Part shown: positions 1-6,255 of the stretch, one piece after another | Position numbering within the stretch: the stretch's first letter is position 1 | Layout of the letters: each line of letters begins with the position of its first letter | Assembly: GCA_937897535.1 (NCBI GenBank) | Contig: CALCQB010000202.1 | Span: 1-7,159 of the forward strand | Length of the DNA stretch: 7,159 bases | Origin: an uncultured Novosphingobium sp. | GTDB lineage: Bacteria; Pseudomonadota; Alphaproteobacteria; Sphingomonadales; Sphingomonadaceae | Direction of reading: 5' to 3' | Made by a program: the position numbers and the translations under genes | The notes under the pieces: model-generated | What the model saw: only the letters and a program-made list of their open reading frames with translations | The model's database searches: none | What the model was told of the DNA's origin: nothing

Positions 1-1
1 C

Positions 2-190
2 GGCCTGATGGCCACGTTGCAGTTCAAGCCGAGCGATTTCTACGAAACGACAATCGACTTGTTCTATTCGAAGTTCAAGAAGACCGAAATCAAGACCGGC
101 ATGGAGTTCGGCACCACCTGGGGCAGCGTCGCCAACAGCCTCGGCGCACTGCTGGTCTATCTGCTGCTGTATGGCCATTGGGGATTTCCG
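2..190 (+). CDS. fragment of an unidentified membrane protein (5' open, 3' lost at junction)
   Basis: The frame that begins before the window (first internal ATG at 8) gives about 60 residues of natural-looking protein: a charged amphipathic stretch containing 'FYSKFKKTEIKTGMEFG', then a hydrophobic segment 'SLGALLVYLLLYG' that could be one membrane helix. After about position 185 the same frame turns into arginine-rich sequence typical of an out-of-frame reading of the DUF418 gene, so the real protein ends there without a stop codon. Hand-counted GC of the first 120 bases is 62/120, lower than neighbouring genes. I do not recognise the family. The simplest reading is a fragment joined artificially to the DUF418 gene; a frameshift is the alternative. 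Confidence 0.4.
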
Positions 191-1403
191 GAGTGGGATC
201 GAGACACACCAGATTGCCCACGCCTTCGCCGTGCTCGGGATCCTGGCGGTCAACGTCGTCAGCTTTGCTGCTGCGCCTTCGGCCAACTATTCGCCCGATC
301 TGCCCCGGCCCGGCAGCGCCGCCGATCACTGGGCCTATCTTGGCACGCTGGTGCTGTTCGAAGGCAAGATGCGCGCGCTGTTCTCGATCCTGTTCGGGGC
401 GAGCTTGGTGCTGTTCGTCGAGCGCGCCGACGCGGCCGAACGCGACGGCGAGGCGCTGCAGCTGCGCCGGCTGGGCTGGCTCGCCGGGTTCGGACTGCTG
501 CATTACCTGCTGCTGTGGCAGGGCGACATCCTGTTCCTCTATGCGGTGGTCGGCGGGATTGCACTGTTCATGCGCCGCGCGCCGCCGGTCGCGCTGATAG
601 CGTCGGCGCTGTTCCTGTTCTCGATCTGGCAGGGCTGGAACTGGTATCAGTGGCAGGGGCCGGTCCAGGCCGAGGTCGCAGTGGCCGCCGGTACCGCCAC
701 CCCCCAGCAAGCCAAATACCACGCCGGAAATCTGGCCTACTTTCGCACCGACGATGCCACCGAACTGGCCGCGGTTCGTCAGGGCTGGCCCGGCCTGGTC
801 AGCTACAAACTACGCGAAAAGTGGTACATGCCGCTGATCGGGTTGCTTTACGTCAGCGGCGAGACGCTGACCTACTTCCTGTTCGGAATCGCGCTGTTCC
901 AGACCGGGTTCTTCTCGGGTGGATGGTCGAGGCGGCAGACCTTGGCCTTGGCATTGGGCGGAATCGGACTCGGCGGCGCGGCAACGCTCGGCTTCGCGGC
1001 GTGGGCGGCGGGCGCACACTATCCCGAAATCGCGTTGCGTTATGCAATAAGCTACGGGTTGAGCTTTGCTCATCTGGCGATGGCGCTAGGCTATGCCGCG
1101 CTGCTCGTGCAACTCACTCCGCGCCTGCTCGCGACCGGAATTGGCGAGCGCTTGTCCGCCGCCGGGCGGATGGCGTTCAGCAACTACCTCGGCACCAGCC
1201 TGGTGATGACCGCGCTGTTCTATGGCTGGGGCCTCGGCCTGGCCGGACGCGATGGCCACGCCGCGCTGACCGGCTTCGTGGCGCTCGGCTGGGTGCTGAT
1301 GCTGGCGTGGAGCAAGCCATGGCTGGCGAGATACCGGCAAGGTCCACTCGAATGGCTGTGGCGCAGTCTGACCGAGGGCCGGCGGCTGCCATTTCGTCTG
1401 TAG
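171..1403 (+). CDS. DUF418 family multi-pass membrane protein (N-terminus uncertain)
   Basis: The reading gives 410 residues, a normal length for DUF418 proteins, which are inner-membrane proteins of unknown function (YeiB-like). Family signatures are visible in order: 'FAVLGILAVNVVSFA' (about 19-33), 'FEGKMRALFSILFGA' (63-77), 'GRMAFSNYLGTS' (332-343), and the C-terminal 'GPLEWLWRSLTEGRRLPFR' (391-409). Hydrophobic stretches suggest roughly eight to ten helices. The first 18 residues are doubtful. The family usually reads like 'RIxTLDxxRGxAVLGIL', but here the matching stretch is 'GIETHQIAHAFAVLGIL', without the conserved Leu-Asp and Arg. No Shine-Dalgarno precedes ATG 171, and that ATG lies inside the foreign-looking left fragment. 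The true start was probably lost upstream of about 185. The stop codon abuts the bfd promoter. Family assignment is firm; substrate and role are unknown. Confidence 0.85.
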   Translation: MAIGDFRSGIETHQIAHAFAVLGILAVNVVSFAAAPSANYSPDLPRPGSAADHWAYLGTLVLFEGKMRALFSILFGASLVLFVERADAAERDGEALQLRRLGWLAGFGLLHYLLLWQGDILFLYAVVGGIALFMRRAPPVALIASALFLFSIWQGWNWYQWQGPVQAEVAVAAGTATPQQAKYHAGNLAYFRTDDATELAAVRQGWPGLVSYKLREKWYMPLIGLLYVSGETLTYFLFGIALFQTGFFSGGWSRRQTLALALGGIGLGGAATLGFAAWAAGAHYPEIALRYAISYGLSFAHLAMALGYAALLVQLTPRLLATGIGERLSAAGRMAFSNYLGTSLVMTALFYGWGLGLAGRDGHAALTGFVALGWVLMLAWSKPWLARYRQGPLEWLWRSLTEGRRLPFRL

Positions 1404-1432
1404 TTGCTATTGCGAGCGATTCGCATTACAAG
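1404..1432 (+). promoter_or_regulatory. predicted sigma70 promoter of bfd-bfr
   Basis: A -35 element TTGCTA (1404-1409, 4 of 6 matches to TTGACA) and a -10 element TACAAG (1427-1432, 4 of 6 matches to TATAAT) are separated by exactly 17 bases. Transcription would start near 1439, about 20 bases before the bfd ATG. The promoter begins directly after the DUF418 stop codon, which suggests bfd-bfr is transcribed independently. This is a hand match. Confidence 0.5.
1409..1427 (+). promoter_or_regulatory. putative Fur box (iron-responsive operator) upstream of bfd
   Basis: The 19-bp sequence ATTGCGAGCGATTCGCATT is an interrupted palindrome with arms TGCGA (1411-1415) and TCGCA (1421-1425), and 6 of 9 arm positions are complementary. 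It resembles the 'TTGCGAATGATTCGCA' type of Fur operator I recall from alpha- and gammaproteobacteria. It fills the spacer between the predicted -35 and -10, so an Fe-loaded repressor bound here would block RNA polymerase. This fits the known iron-starvation induction of bfd in other bacteria. Specific binding by Fur, rather than another iron regulator, is inferred. Confidence 0.5.
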
Positions 1433-1457
1433 ACAGGCGACTCACCGGAGCTGCCGC

Positions 1458-1655
1458 ATGTACATCTGCGTCTGCAATGCGATCCGCGAATGCGAACTGC
1501 GCGAGGCCGCGCGCCAGGTGGCTGGCGATGTCGACGCGGTCTATGCCTCGCTCGGCAAGACCCCGCAGTGCGGCCAGTGCCTGGATGATGCGACGCTGAT
1601 CCTCATCGACGAGCGCGAAAAATCGCGCGGGCCGCGCCTGCTGCCCGCCAGCTGA
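1458..1655 (+). CDS. bfd: bacterioferritin-associated ferredoxin (2Fe-2S)
   Basis: This 65-residue protein belongs to the Bfd/Fer2_BFD family. Bfd binds bacterioferritin and passes electrons to its haem, so that stored ferric iron is reduced and released. The four cluster ligands are visible as Cys4, Cys6, Cys38 and Cys41 (CxC near the N-terminus, then 'CGQC'), within the typical 'MYICVCNAI' start. The start is supported by GGAG at 1447-1450, seven bases before the ATG, and by family N-termini; an upstream in-frame ATG at 1404 would overlap the promoter. The C-terminal tail after about residue 52 (EKSRGPRLLPAS) is not part of the core fold. bfr follows 51 bases downstream in the same direction, matching the bfd-bfr order known in Escherichia coli. 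Confidence 0.93.
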   Translation: MYICVCNAIRECELREAARQVAGDVDAVYASLGKTPQCGQCLDDATLILIDEREKSRGPRLLPAS

Positions 1656-1695
1656 CTTGCCCGCCGCCGCGCCCGCGCGCATAGTGCACCGGCAC

Positions 1696-1701
1696 AGGAG
1701 G
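1696..1701 (+). promoter_or_regulatory. strong ribosome binding site of bfr
   Basis: AGGAGG lies five bases before the bfr ATG at 1707. It is the strongest Shine-Dalgarno seen in the window and fixes the bfr start. It suggests Bfr is made in larger amounts than Bfd from a shared message. Confidence 0.8.
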
Positions 1702-1706
1702 CGATC

Positions 1707-2186
1707 ATGCAAGGCGATCCCCAGGTCATCGATTTTCTCAACAAGGCGCTGCTCAACGAGCTGACCGCGATCAACCAGTACTGGCTGCACTACCGGATGC
1801 TCGACAACTGGGGCGTGAAGAAGCTCGCCGAGTACGAGCGTCACGAATCGATCGACGAGATGAAGCACGCCGACAAGCTGGCGGATCGAATCCTGTTCCT
1901 TGAGGGCCTGCCCAATTTCCAGGCGATCGGCCGGCTGCACGTCGGCGAGAACGTCGAGGAAATCCTCAAGGCCGACTTCGCCACCGAGCACGAGGCGATC
2001 CCCCTGCTGCGCGAGGCGGTGGCGCACTGCGAAGCCGTCCGCGACTACGTCAGCCGCGACCTGTTCGCCGAAATCCTCAGCAACGAGGAAGAACACGTCG
2101 ACTTCCTCGAACAGCAGTTCGAAATGATCGCGCGGATGGGCCTGCCCAACTACATCCAGCTGCAAAGCACGGCGGCGGGGAGCTAA
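1707..2186 (+). CDS. bfr: bacterioferritin (haem-type iron storage protein)
   Basis: This 159-residue protein has the standard bacterioferritin length. Bfr forms a cytoplasmic 24-subunit shell that oxidises Fe(II) at a di-iron site and stores it as a mineral core. All ferroxidase ligands sit at canonical positions: Glu18, Glu51, His54, Glu94, Glu127 and His130. Met52, the residue that ligates haem between two subunits, is present, so this is the haem-binding type. The start 'MQGDPQVIDFLNKALLNELTAINQYWLHYRM' region is a textbook Bfr N-terminus (quoted here only as residues 1-31; key residues Glu18 and Tyr25). Co-orientation with bfd argues that both storage and reductive release are encoded here and are probably iron-controlled through the promoter upstream of bfd. 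Confidence 0.97.
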   Translation: MQGDPQVIDFLNKALLNELTAINQYWLHYRMLDNWGVKKLAEYERHESIDEMKHADKLADRILFLEGLPNFQAIGRLHVGENVEEILKADFATEHEAIPLLREAVAHCEAVRDYVSRDLFAEILSNEEEHVDFLEQQFEMIARMGLPNYIQLQSTAAGS

Positions 2187-2193
2187 ATCAAAC

Positions 2194-2241
2194 GCTTGGC
2201 GCCTGTGTCCGATTCGCCAGCCGCCGGATCGGTTATCCGGC
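2194..2241 (+). terminator. two tandem hairpins after bfr, possible attenuator or terminator
   Basis: Two stem-loops follow the bfr stop. The first pairs GCTTGGCG (2194-2201) with CGCCAGC (2215-2221), seven pairs with one bulged T. The second is a perfect seven-pair stem GCCGGAT (2223-2229) with ATCCGGC (2235-2241) and a five-base loop. Neither is followed by a T-run, so they do not form a standard intrinsic terminator. They could stabilise the bfr 3' end, act with a termination factor, or limit expression of the small ORF starting four bases later. Confidence 0.3.
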
Positions 2242-2245
2242 TATC

Positions 2246-2347
2246 ATGCCGCACGGTATCCGCTCCGCCACCCGCACTTTCCTGCCGCTGCTGATCGCGG
2301 TCGCGCTGATGGTGCTGGTGGGCGCCGGATGGGCTGCGCCGTTCTGA
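2246..2347 (+). CDS. candidate 33-residue single-span membrane micro-protein
   Basis: An ATG-to-TGA frame gives 33 residues: a basic N-terminus (MPHGIRSATR), then an uninterrupted hydrophobic helix (about residues 11-30, 'TFLPLLIAVALMVLVGAGWA') and a three-residue tail. The layout fits a small inner-membrane protein with its N-terminus in the cytoplasm, or a short secretion leader. It lies in the 216-base gap between bfr and the convergent methyltransferase gene, 59 bases after bfr, on the same strand. Weak points are the absence of a clear Shine-Dalgarno and a hairpin ending four bases before the ATG. I do not recognise a family. Confidence 0.35.
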   Translation: MPHGIRSATRTFLPLLIAVALMVLVGAGWAAPF

Positions 2348-2402
2348 GCCGCTTCTTGCGCGGGTTCTTCGGCTGCACAGCCTCAAATTGATCCGGTATC
2401 CC
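2348..2402. other. short gap between convergent small ORF and methyltransferase gene
   Basis: This 55-base gap holds a loose inverted repeat, AGCCG near 2347-2351 with CGGCT about 18 bases later, and no T-run. It is too weak to call a terminator with confidence. I see no gene or regulatory motif here. Confidence 0.3.
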
Positions 2403-3800
2403 TCACAGCTGGCCGTCAGCAGCGCAAGCCGACTGACGCCCGCACCAGAACCCGTACATATGTTGAAACAACAGCGGGTTTTCGCGCTCAAGCGTGCGCC
2501 AAACAGCGAAATCACGGCGCAATGGATCGTGCGGAAAGCGCTTTCGATGGTCTTTGGGCGAAATCGGAAGCGGGAGGTTGAAGGACAGCAGCCGCAGTCC
2601 AAGTCCGGCGATCCCGCGTTCAATGCGGGGAATGTCAAAAAGGTCCTCGTGGGCGTTGAACAGCAAGTCCTTGATCCCGCCTAGCGTGAAAAAGTCGCCA
2701 TTGGTCATGCGCTGCGGTGCCTGTGCGATCAGGCGCGACCGAGCCGCCCGCAGGACGTTATCATCGATCGGCTGCTCGACAAGATCGGCCAGCTTGCCAC
2801 GCAATCCCTGCAATCCCAGCCGTGAGATCCGGCTGTAGACCATGATCTGCATGATGCCATCGTCGGCCAGTGCGCCGACCAATGCCGCCCAGCCCTCTTC
2901 CGGCCGGGCAAGATGATGCAGCACTCCGCTGCAAACGATGACGTCGAAGCGCGTGTTCAGTTTGGAAACCTGATGAAGGTCGAGCAGTTCGAAACGAATG
3001 TTGTCATAGCCAAGGCGCGCGCAGCGGGTCCGGGCAAATTCAAGCGACACGGAACTGATATCGATTGCCGTGATTTCAGCGGCCGGAAATCGATTCGCCC
3101 AGATAGCCGCCTCGTGGCCGGTGCCGCAGCCTGCGATCAACAGGCGGGTCGGCTCGCGCGCCAGCGGCGCTCCGTCCGGATCAACGGACTTTGCCAGTTG
3201 GCCAAGCGCTGCGGACGGCCTGGCAGTGATGCGTGACCACACCGGATAAGGCCACTGGCGGTATTGCGCAGCGACGGCGTCAGCGCCGCCGCAAATGGCT
3301 TCGTTCACCGGCATCGGATAGGTCGAACCGATCGCTTCGGGTACGCCATTGGCCAATCGCCCGGCTTCTTCTGCCGCAACCGGCCAGGCCCCTCCGTTCA
3401 ACTGCCGTTGCCGCCTGAGCGCGGCAACCGTCAGGGGAAATCTCTCCCAGGCCCCGGAAGACAACAGCCAGCGCCGCATCGCTGTCAGTGCAAGTTCGGC
3501 AGCGAGAACCGTCACCGGCGCTTGCTCAAGAAGATCGCGGGCGAAATCATCGCGCTCGATCCAGGCAGCCAATGCTGCGGTGCCGCAGTCGATCGACACA
3601 TGTCCTGCAGCGCCAAGGGTCAGCCAGGCGCTCGCGGCGATGGCGTCGGGTGACACCAAAGGATCACAAACCAGGCGATGCAACAAGCCTTCCCGCCCCG
3701 GCAGCGCGCACGGGTAGGTCTGTAACACCATCGCAAGGCGATATTTGGCGGCCAGATCGTCTGGCGCATGATCGACACCTCGCAGCGCCGCGTCGATCAT
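2403..3800 (-). CDS. class I SAM-dependent methyltransferase with helical N-terminal domain
   Basis: The protein has 465 residues. The C-terminal half is a Rossmann methyltransferase. Motif I is 'LLIAGCGTGH' (220-229), the acidic ribose-binding residue is Asp247 in 'ITAIDIS', motif III is near 'FELLDL' (270-275), and 'FDVIVCSGVLHHL' (285-297) resembles motif IV. Residues 1-150 are Ala/Leu-rich helical sequence compatible with a TPR-like domain. 'QYRQWPYPVWSR' (179-190) resembles the 'QYEENPYPRW' motif found in TPR-linked methyltransferases. The start is the ATG overlapping the der stop (ATGA), with no good Shine-Dalgarno, which implies translational coupling to der. Lines sampled by hand are 50-67% GC, lower than der, hinting at a different history. 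The substrate is unknown; the der link suggests, but does not show, a translation-related target. Confidence 0.88.
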   Translation of the reverse strand: MIDAALRGVDHAPDDLAAKYRLAMVLQTYPCALPGREGLLHRLVCDPLVSPDAIAASAWLTLGAAGHVSIDCGTAALAAWIERDDFARDLLEQAPVTVLAAELALTAMRRWLLSSGAWERFPLTVAALRRQRQLNGGAWPVAAEEAGRLANGVPEAIGSTYPMPVNEAICGGADAVAAQYRQWPYPVWSRITARPSAALGQLAKSVDPDGAPLAREPTRLLIAGCGTGHEAAIWANRFPAAEITAIDISSVSLEFARTRCARLGYDNIRFELLDLHQVSKLNTRFDVIVCSGVLHHLARPEEGWAALVGALADDGIMQIMVYSRISRLGLQGLRGKLADLVEQPIDDNVLRAARSRLIAQAPQRMTNGDFFTLGGIKDLLFNAHEDLFDIPRIERGIAGLGLRLLSFNLPLPISPKDHRKRFPHDPLRRDFAVWRTLERENPLLFQHMYGFWCGRQSACAADGQL

Positions 3801-5197
3801 TTGCTGAACGGATTCTTCGGGCTTCTCAACATCAGCCGGACCGGGACCGCATCGAACCCAAGATCGCGGCGCAGCGAGTTGGTCAGGTAGCGCTGGTAGC
3901 TGGTCGGCAGCTGATCGAGCCGGGTCCCGAACAGCACGAAGCCGGGCGGGCGGGTCTTGGCCTGGGTGATGTAGCGCAGTTTGATCCGCCTTCCGCCGGG
4001 CGCGGGCGGCGGGTTCTTTTCGAGCGCTTCGTCGAACCACTTGTTGAGCAGCGCGGTCGGCACCCGCTTCGACCAGGCGGCGCGGATTTCGAACGCGGAC
4101 TTGATCAGCGTATCGAGCCCCCGGCCGGTCCGGGCCGAAACCGTCAGCACCGGCAGCCCCTTGACCTGGCTCAGCCCATCCTCGAGCGCGCCCTTGATCC
4201 CGTTGAACAGCGTCGAGGCGTCTTCCTCGGCGTCCTTGCCGGCAATGTCCCACTTGTTGATCGCGATGATCAACGCGCGGCCTTCCTCGAGCACCATCGA
4301 GGCAATCTTGAGGTCCTGGTGTTCCAGCCCGCGGGTGGCGTCGAGCAGCAGCACCACCACCTCGGCGAAATCGACCGCGTGGCGCGCGTCAGCCACCGCC
4401 AGCTTTTCAAGCTTGTCGATGACCTGCGCCTTCTTGCGCATCCCGGCGGTATCGATCAGCCGGACCGGGCGTTTCTCGCCGCTGTCAGGGTCGGTCCATT
4501 CCCAGTCGATCGAGATCGAATCGCGGGTGATTCCGGCCTCGGGCCCGGTCAGCAGCCGGTCTTCCTTGAGGAAGGCGTTGATCAGGGTCGACTTGCCGGC
4601 ATTGGGCCGGCCGACGATCGCCAGCTTGAGCGGCGCCTTGTTGAGCGCTTCCTCGTCCTCTTCGTCGAACGGTTCGAACTCGTCGGCTTCGGGTTGCTTG
4701 GGTTCGAGCAGCGGCAGCAGCGCCTCGAACAGATCGGCCATCCCGGTGCCGTGCTCGGCCGAGAACGGGATCGGCTCGTCGAAGCCCAATGAGAACGCCT
4801 CATAGACCCCGTGGTCGCCGGACTTGCCCTCGGCCTTGTTGGCGATCAGCACCACCGGGACCGAGCTTTCGCGCAGGTAACGGCCGATTTCCTCGTCGAG
4901 CGGGGTCAGCCCGGCGCGCGCATCGATCACGAACAGCGCCACGTCGGCGCCGACCAGCGACGCCTCGGTCTGCTGGCGCATCCGGCCGGGCAGACTGGAG
5001 GGATCCTCGTCCTCCCACCCGGCGGTGTCGACAATCGTGAAATCGAGCCCGAGCAGGTGCGCCTCGCCGAACCGGCGGTCGCGGGTCACCCCCGGCTGGT
5101 CGTCGACCAGCGCGAGCCGCTTGCCGACCAGCCGGTTCCACAGCGTGGATTTGCCGACATTGGGACGGCCGATAATGATAACCTGAGGGAGCGCCAT
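3797..5197 (-). CDS. der: ribosome biogenesis GTPase Der (EngA)
   Basis: The protein has 466 residues, normal for Der, the essential double-domain GTPase that acts in 50S subunit maturation. Domain 1 carries 'GRPNVGKS' (10-17), DTAG (57-60) and NKAE (120-123). An acidic linker rich in Glu/Asp (about 165-184) joins it to domain 2, with 'GRPNAGKS' (196-203), DTAG (249-252) and NKWD (314-317). The KH-like RNA-binding domain covers about 370-466 and includes 'KLRYITQAKTRPPGFVLF'. The start at 5197 is chosen because AGGGG (5205-5209) lies seven bases upstream and 'MALPQVIIIGRPNVGKS' matches family N-termini; an upstream ATG at 5245 would add 16 atypical residues. It is the first gene of a two-gene unit with the methyltransferase. 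Confidence 0.97.
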   Translation of the reverse strand: MALPQVIIIGRPNVGKSTLWNRLVGKRLALVDDQPGVTRDRRFGEAHLLGLDFTIVDTAGWEDEDPSSLPGRMRQQTEASLVGADVALFVIDARAGLTPLDEEIGRYLRESSVPVVLIANKAEGKSGDHGVYEAFSLGFDEPIPFSAEHGTGMADLFEALLPLLEPKQPEADEFEPFDEEDEEALNKAPLKLAIVGRPNAGKSTLINAFLKEDRLLTGPEAGITRDSISIDWEWTDPDSGEKRPVRLIDTAGMRKKAQVIDKLEKLAVADARHAVDFAEVVVLLLDATRGLEHQDLKIASMVLEEGRALIIAINKWDIAGKDAEEDASTLFNGIKGALEDGLSQVKGLPVLTVSARTGRGLDTLIKSAFEIRAAWSKRVPTALLNKWFDEALEKNPPPAPGGRRIKLRYITQAKTRPPGFVLFGTRLDQLPTSYQRYLTNSLRRDLGFDAVPVRLMLRSPKNPFSK

Positions 5198-5260
5198 GTT
5201 TGCGCCCCTGCGCCGGACGGCAATTTTTTGCAAGTTCTGCGACAAATCCTTGCCGCGCCG

Positions 5261-5268
5261 TTAACCAT
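5261..5268 (+). promoter_or_regulatory. CtrA-like half-site TTAACCAT between der and the CHAP gene
   Basis: TTAACCAT is the common extended half-site of CtrA, the alphaproteobacterial cell-cycle regulator. It lies about 45 bases before the CHAP gene and overlaps the predicted der -10 element. A second TTAA at the canonical spacing is absent, so this is only a half-site and could be chance. Confidence 0.25.
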
Positions 5269-5292
5269 ACTGCGCAGGCCCGCCCTAACCAA
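5264..5292 (-). promoter_or_regulatory. predicted der promoter
   Basis: On the minus strand TTGGTT (5287-5292; 3 of 6 matches to TTGACA) is followed after 17 bases by TATGGT (5264-5269; 4 of 6 matches to TATAAT). This would start transcription near 5257 and leave a leader of about 60 bases before the der ATG. Spacing and placement are good; element quality is moderate. Confidence 0.4.
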
Positions 5293-5311
5293 GAGCGGGC
5301 AGAACGGCGGC

Positions 5312-5926
5312 ATGATCTTCCGCCCGCTCCTGCTTGCCGCTGCATTTGCGACCCTGGCCGCCGCCCCGGCTGCGGCCAAGATGACCTTGCCCGACCGGAC
5401 CGAGGTCGATGCCGCAGACCGGCCCGAACTGCCACCTTACCTGCAATGCGTGCCCTATGCCCGCCAGGTCACCGGGATCCGGATCTATGGCGACGCCCAC
5501 ACCTGGTGGGGCCAGGCCGAGGGACGCTATGCCCGCGGGTTCAAGCCCCGGGTCGGCGCGGTCCTGGCGCTCAAACCCAGCGGCGGATCGACCCTCGGCC
5601 ATGTCGCGGCGGTCAGCCGGATCGTCGACCAGCGCACGATCCTGATCCGCCATTCCAACTGGAGCCCGATCAACGGCCGCCGCGGCCAGATCGAAGACAA
5701 CGTCAAGGTCGTCGATGTGTCCGACGCCGGTGACTGGAGCGAAGTGCGGGTCTGGTACGCGCCGTTGCAGGCGCTCGGCGGCTCGCACTGGCCGGTGCAG
5801 GGATTCATCTATCCAGCCGCACCCAAAAAGGGCGAGAAATTACTGCGCGATGCGGGCAAGCCGACCCAGGCCGCGCCGAGCCGCGACCCGATCGGCGACA
5901 TCATCAAGCGCAAGATGCGGTGGTGA
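5312..5926 (+). CDS. secreted CHAP-domain protein (probable peptidoglycan amidase/peptidase)
   Basis: This 204-residue protein starts with a signal peptide: 'MIFRPLLLAAAFATLAAAPA' followed by a likely cleavage after Ala22 (AAA|K). The CHAP (NlpC/P60-type) domain follows, with the nucleophile Cys46 in 'LQCVPYARQ', catalytic His97 in 'LGHVAAVSR', and a probable third residue Asn116 in 'RHSNWSP'. CHAP enzymes cleave peptidoglycan stem or cross-bridge amide bonds, so a periplasmic cell-wall role is likely. The C-terminal tail from about residue 170 is Lys/Pro-rich and ends in a basic 'IIKRKMRW'. It is divergent from der, with 114 bases between start codons, and its ribosome binding site is only moderate (ACGGCGG). 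It ends 22 bases before the convergent DUF3297 gene. The family call is firm; the exact bond cleaved is not known. Confidence 0.85.
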   Translation: MIFRPLLLAAAFATLAAAPAAAKMTLPDRTEVDAADRPELPPYLQCVPYARQVTGIRIYGDAHTWWGQAEGRYARGFKPRVGAVLALKPSGGSTLGHVAAVSRIVDQRTILIRHSNWSPINGRRGQIEDNVKVVDVSDAGDWSEVRVWYAPLQALGGSHWPVQGFIYPAAPKKGEKLLRDAGKPTQAAPSRDPIGDIIKRKMRW

Positions 5927-5930
5927 TCCT

Positions 5931-5943
5931 CCCCGCGCCGGGG
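5931..5943 (+). terminator. small GC hairpin between convergent genes
   Basis: CCCCG (5931-5935) pairs with CGGGG (5939-5943) across a three-base loop, in the 22-base gap between the stops of the CHAP and DUF3297 genes. There is no T-run on either strand, so function as a terminator is only suggested by position. Confidence 0.25.
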
Positions 5944-5948
5944 CGGAC

Positions 5949-6248
5949 TTAAAGCTTCGCTACCGGCGCGCCTTCGCCGAGATCTTCGTACCAGGCTTCG
6001 ACCGGTCCGCTCAGCTTGAGCGTCAGCGGCTGGCCCTTGCGGTCCATGGTCTTGCCGGCCTGGACCCGGACCCAGCCTTCGGAAATGCAGTATTCCTCGA
6101 CATTGGTGCGGACCACGCCCTTGAAGCGGATGCCGATGCCGCGCATCAGCTTGTCCTCGTCGAAAAATTCGCTGCGCGGATTGATCGCGATGCGGTCGGG
6201 CGGCACGTCCCCGGTGGCCGGGACAGCGGCGGTGGTTTCTTCGGTCAT
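5949..6248 (-). CDS. DUF3297 family small protein
   Basis: The predicted product has 99 residues. The core 'PPDRIAINPRSEFFDEDKL' (16-34), followed by 'GIGIRFKGVVRTNVEEYCIS' (37-56) and 'EGWVRVQAG' (57-65), is characteristic of DUF3297, a family of small proteins of unknown function of about 80-90 residues common in Proteobacteria. The start 'MTEETTAAVPAT' is chosen because the family core begins just after it. Longer in-frame starts would read through the divergent promoter region and the antisense of the tRNA gene. No Shine-Dalgarno is visible, which fits a leaderless or nearly leaderless message. No function can be assigned. Confidence 0.88.
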   Translation of the reverse strand: MTEETTAAVPATGDVPPDRIAINPRSEFFDEDKLMRGIGIRFKGVVRTNVEEYCISEGWVRVQAGKTMDRKGQPLTLKLSGPVEAWYEDLGEGAPVAKL

Positions 6249-6255
6249 GGCCAGC

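Noticed and set aside
190..1588. Continuation of the left-end frame to give a 526-residue plus-strand protein
   Set aside because: After about 190 it is Arg/Gly/Ala-rich with no domain and is out of frame over the DUF418 and bfd genes. It stays open only because of high GC.
1407..2165. 252-residue minus-strand ORF opposite bfd and bfr
   Set aside because: It is antisense to two confidently identified genes and shows no recognisable motifs. Long antisense frames are expected over GC-rich genes with strong third-position bias.
2194..2241. Riboswitch or iron-responsive RNA element after bfr
   Set aside because: There are only two short stems, no conserved aptamer motif I can recognise and no terminator-type T-run. 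Kept only as hairpins of uncertain role.
3801..4253. 151-residue N-terminal extension of the methyltransferase frame
   Set aside because: The extension overlaps the C-terminal domain of der in another frame and is Arg-rich without domain signs. The ATG overlapping the der stop is the natural start.
3488..4792. 434-residue plus-strand ORF opposite der and the methyltransferase
   Set aside because: It overlaps der, whose GTPase motifs are complete. The composition (Arg, Gln, Asp, Gly runs) is typical of antisense.
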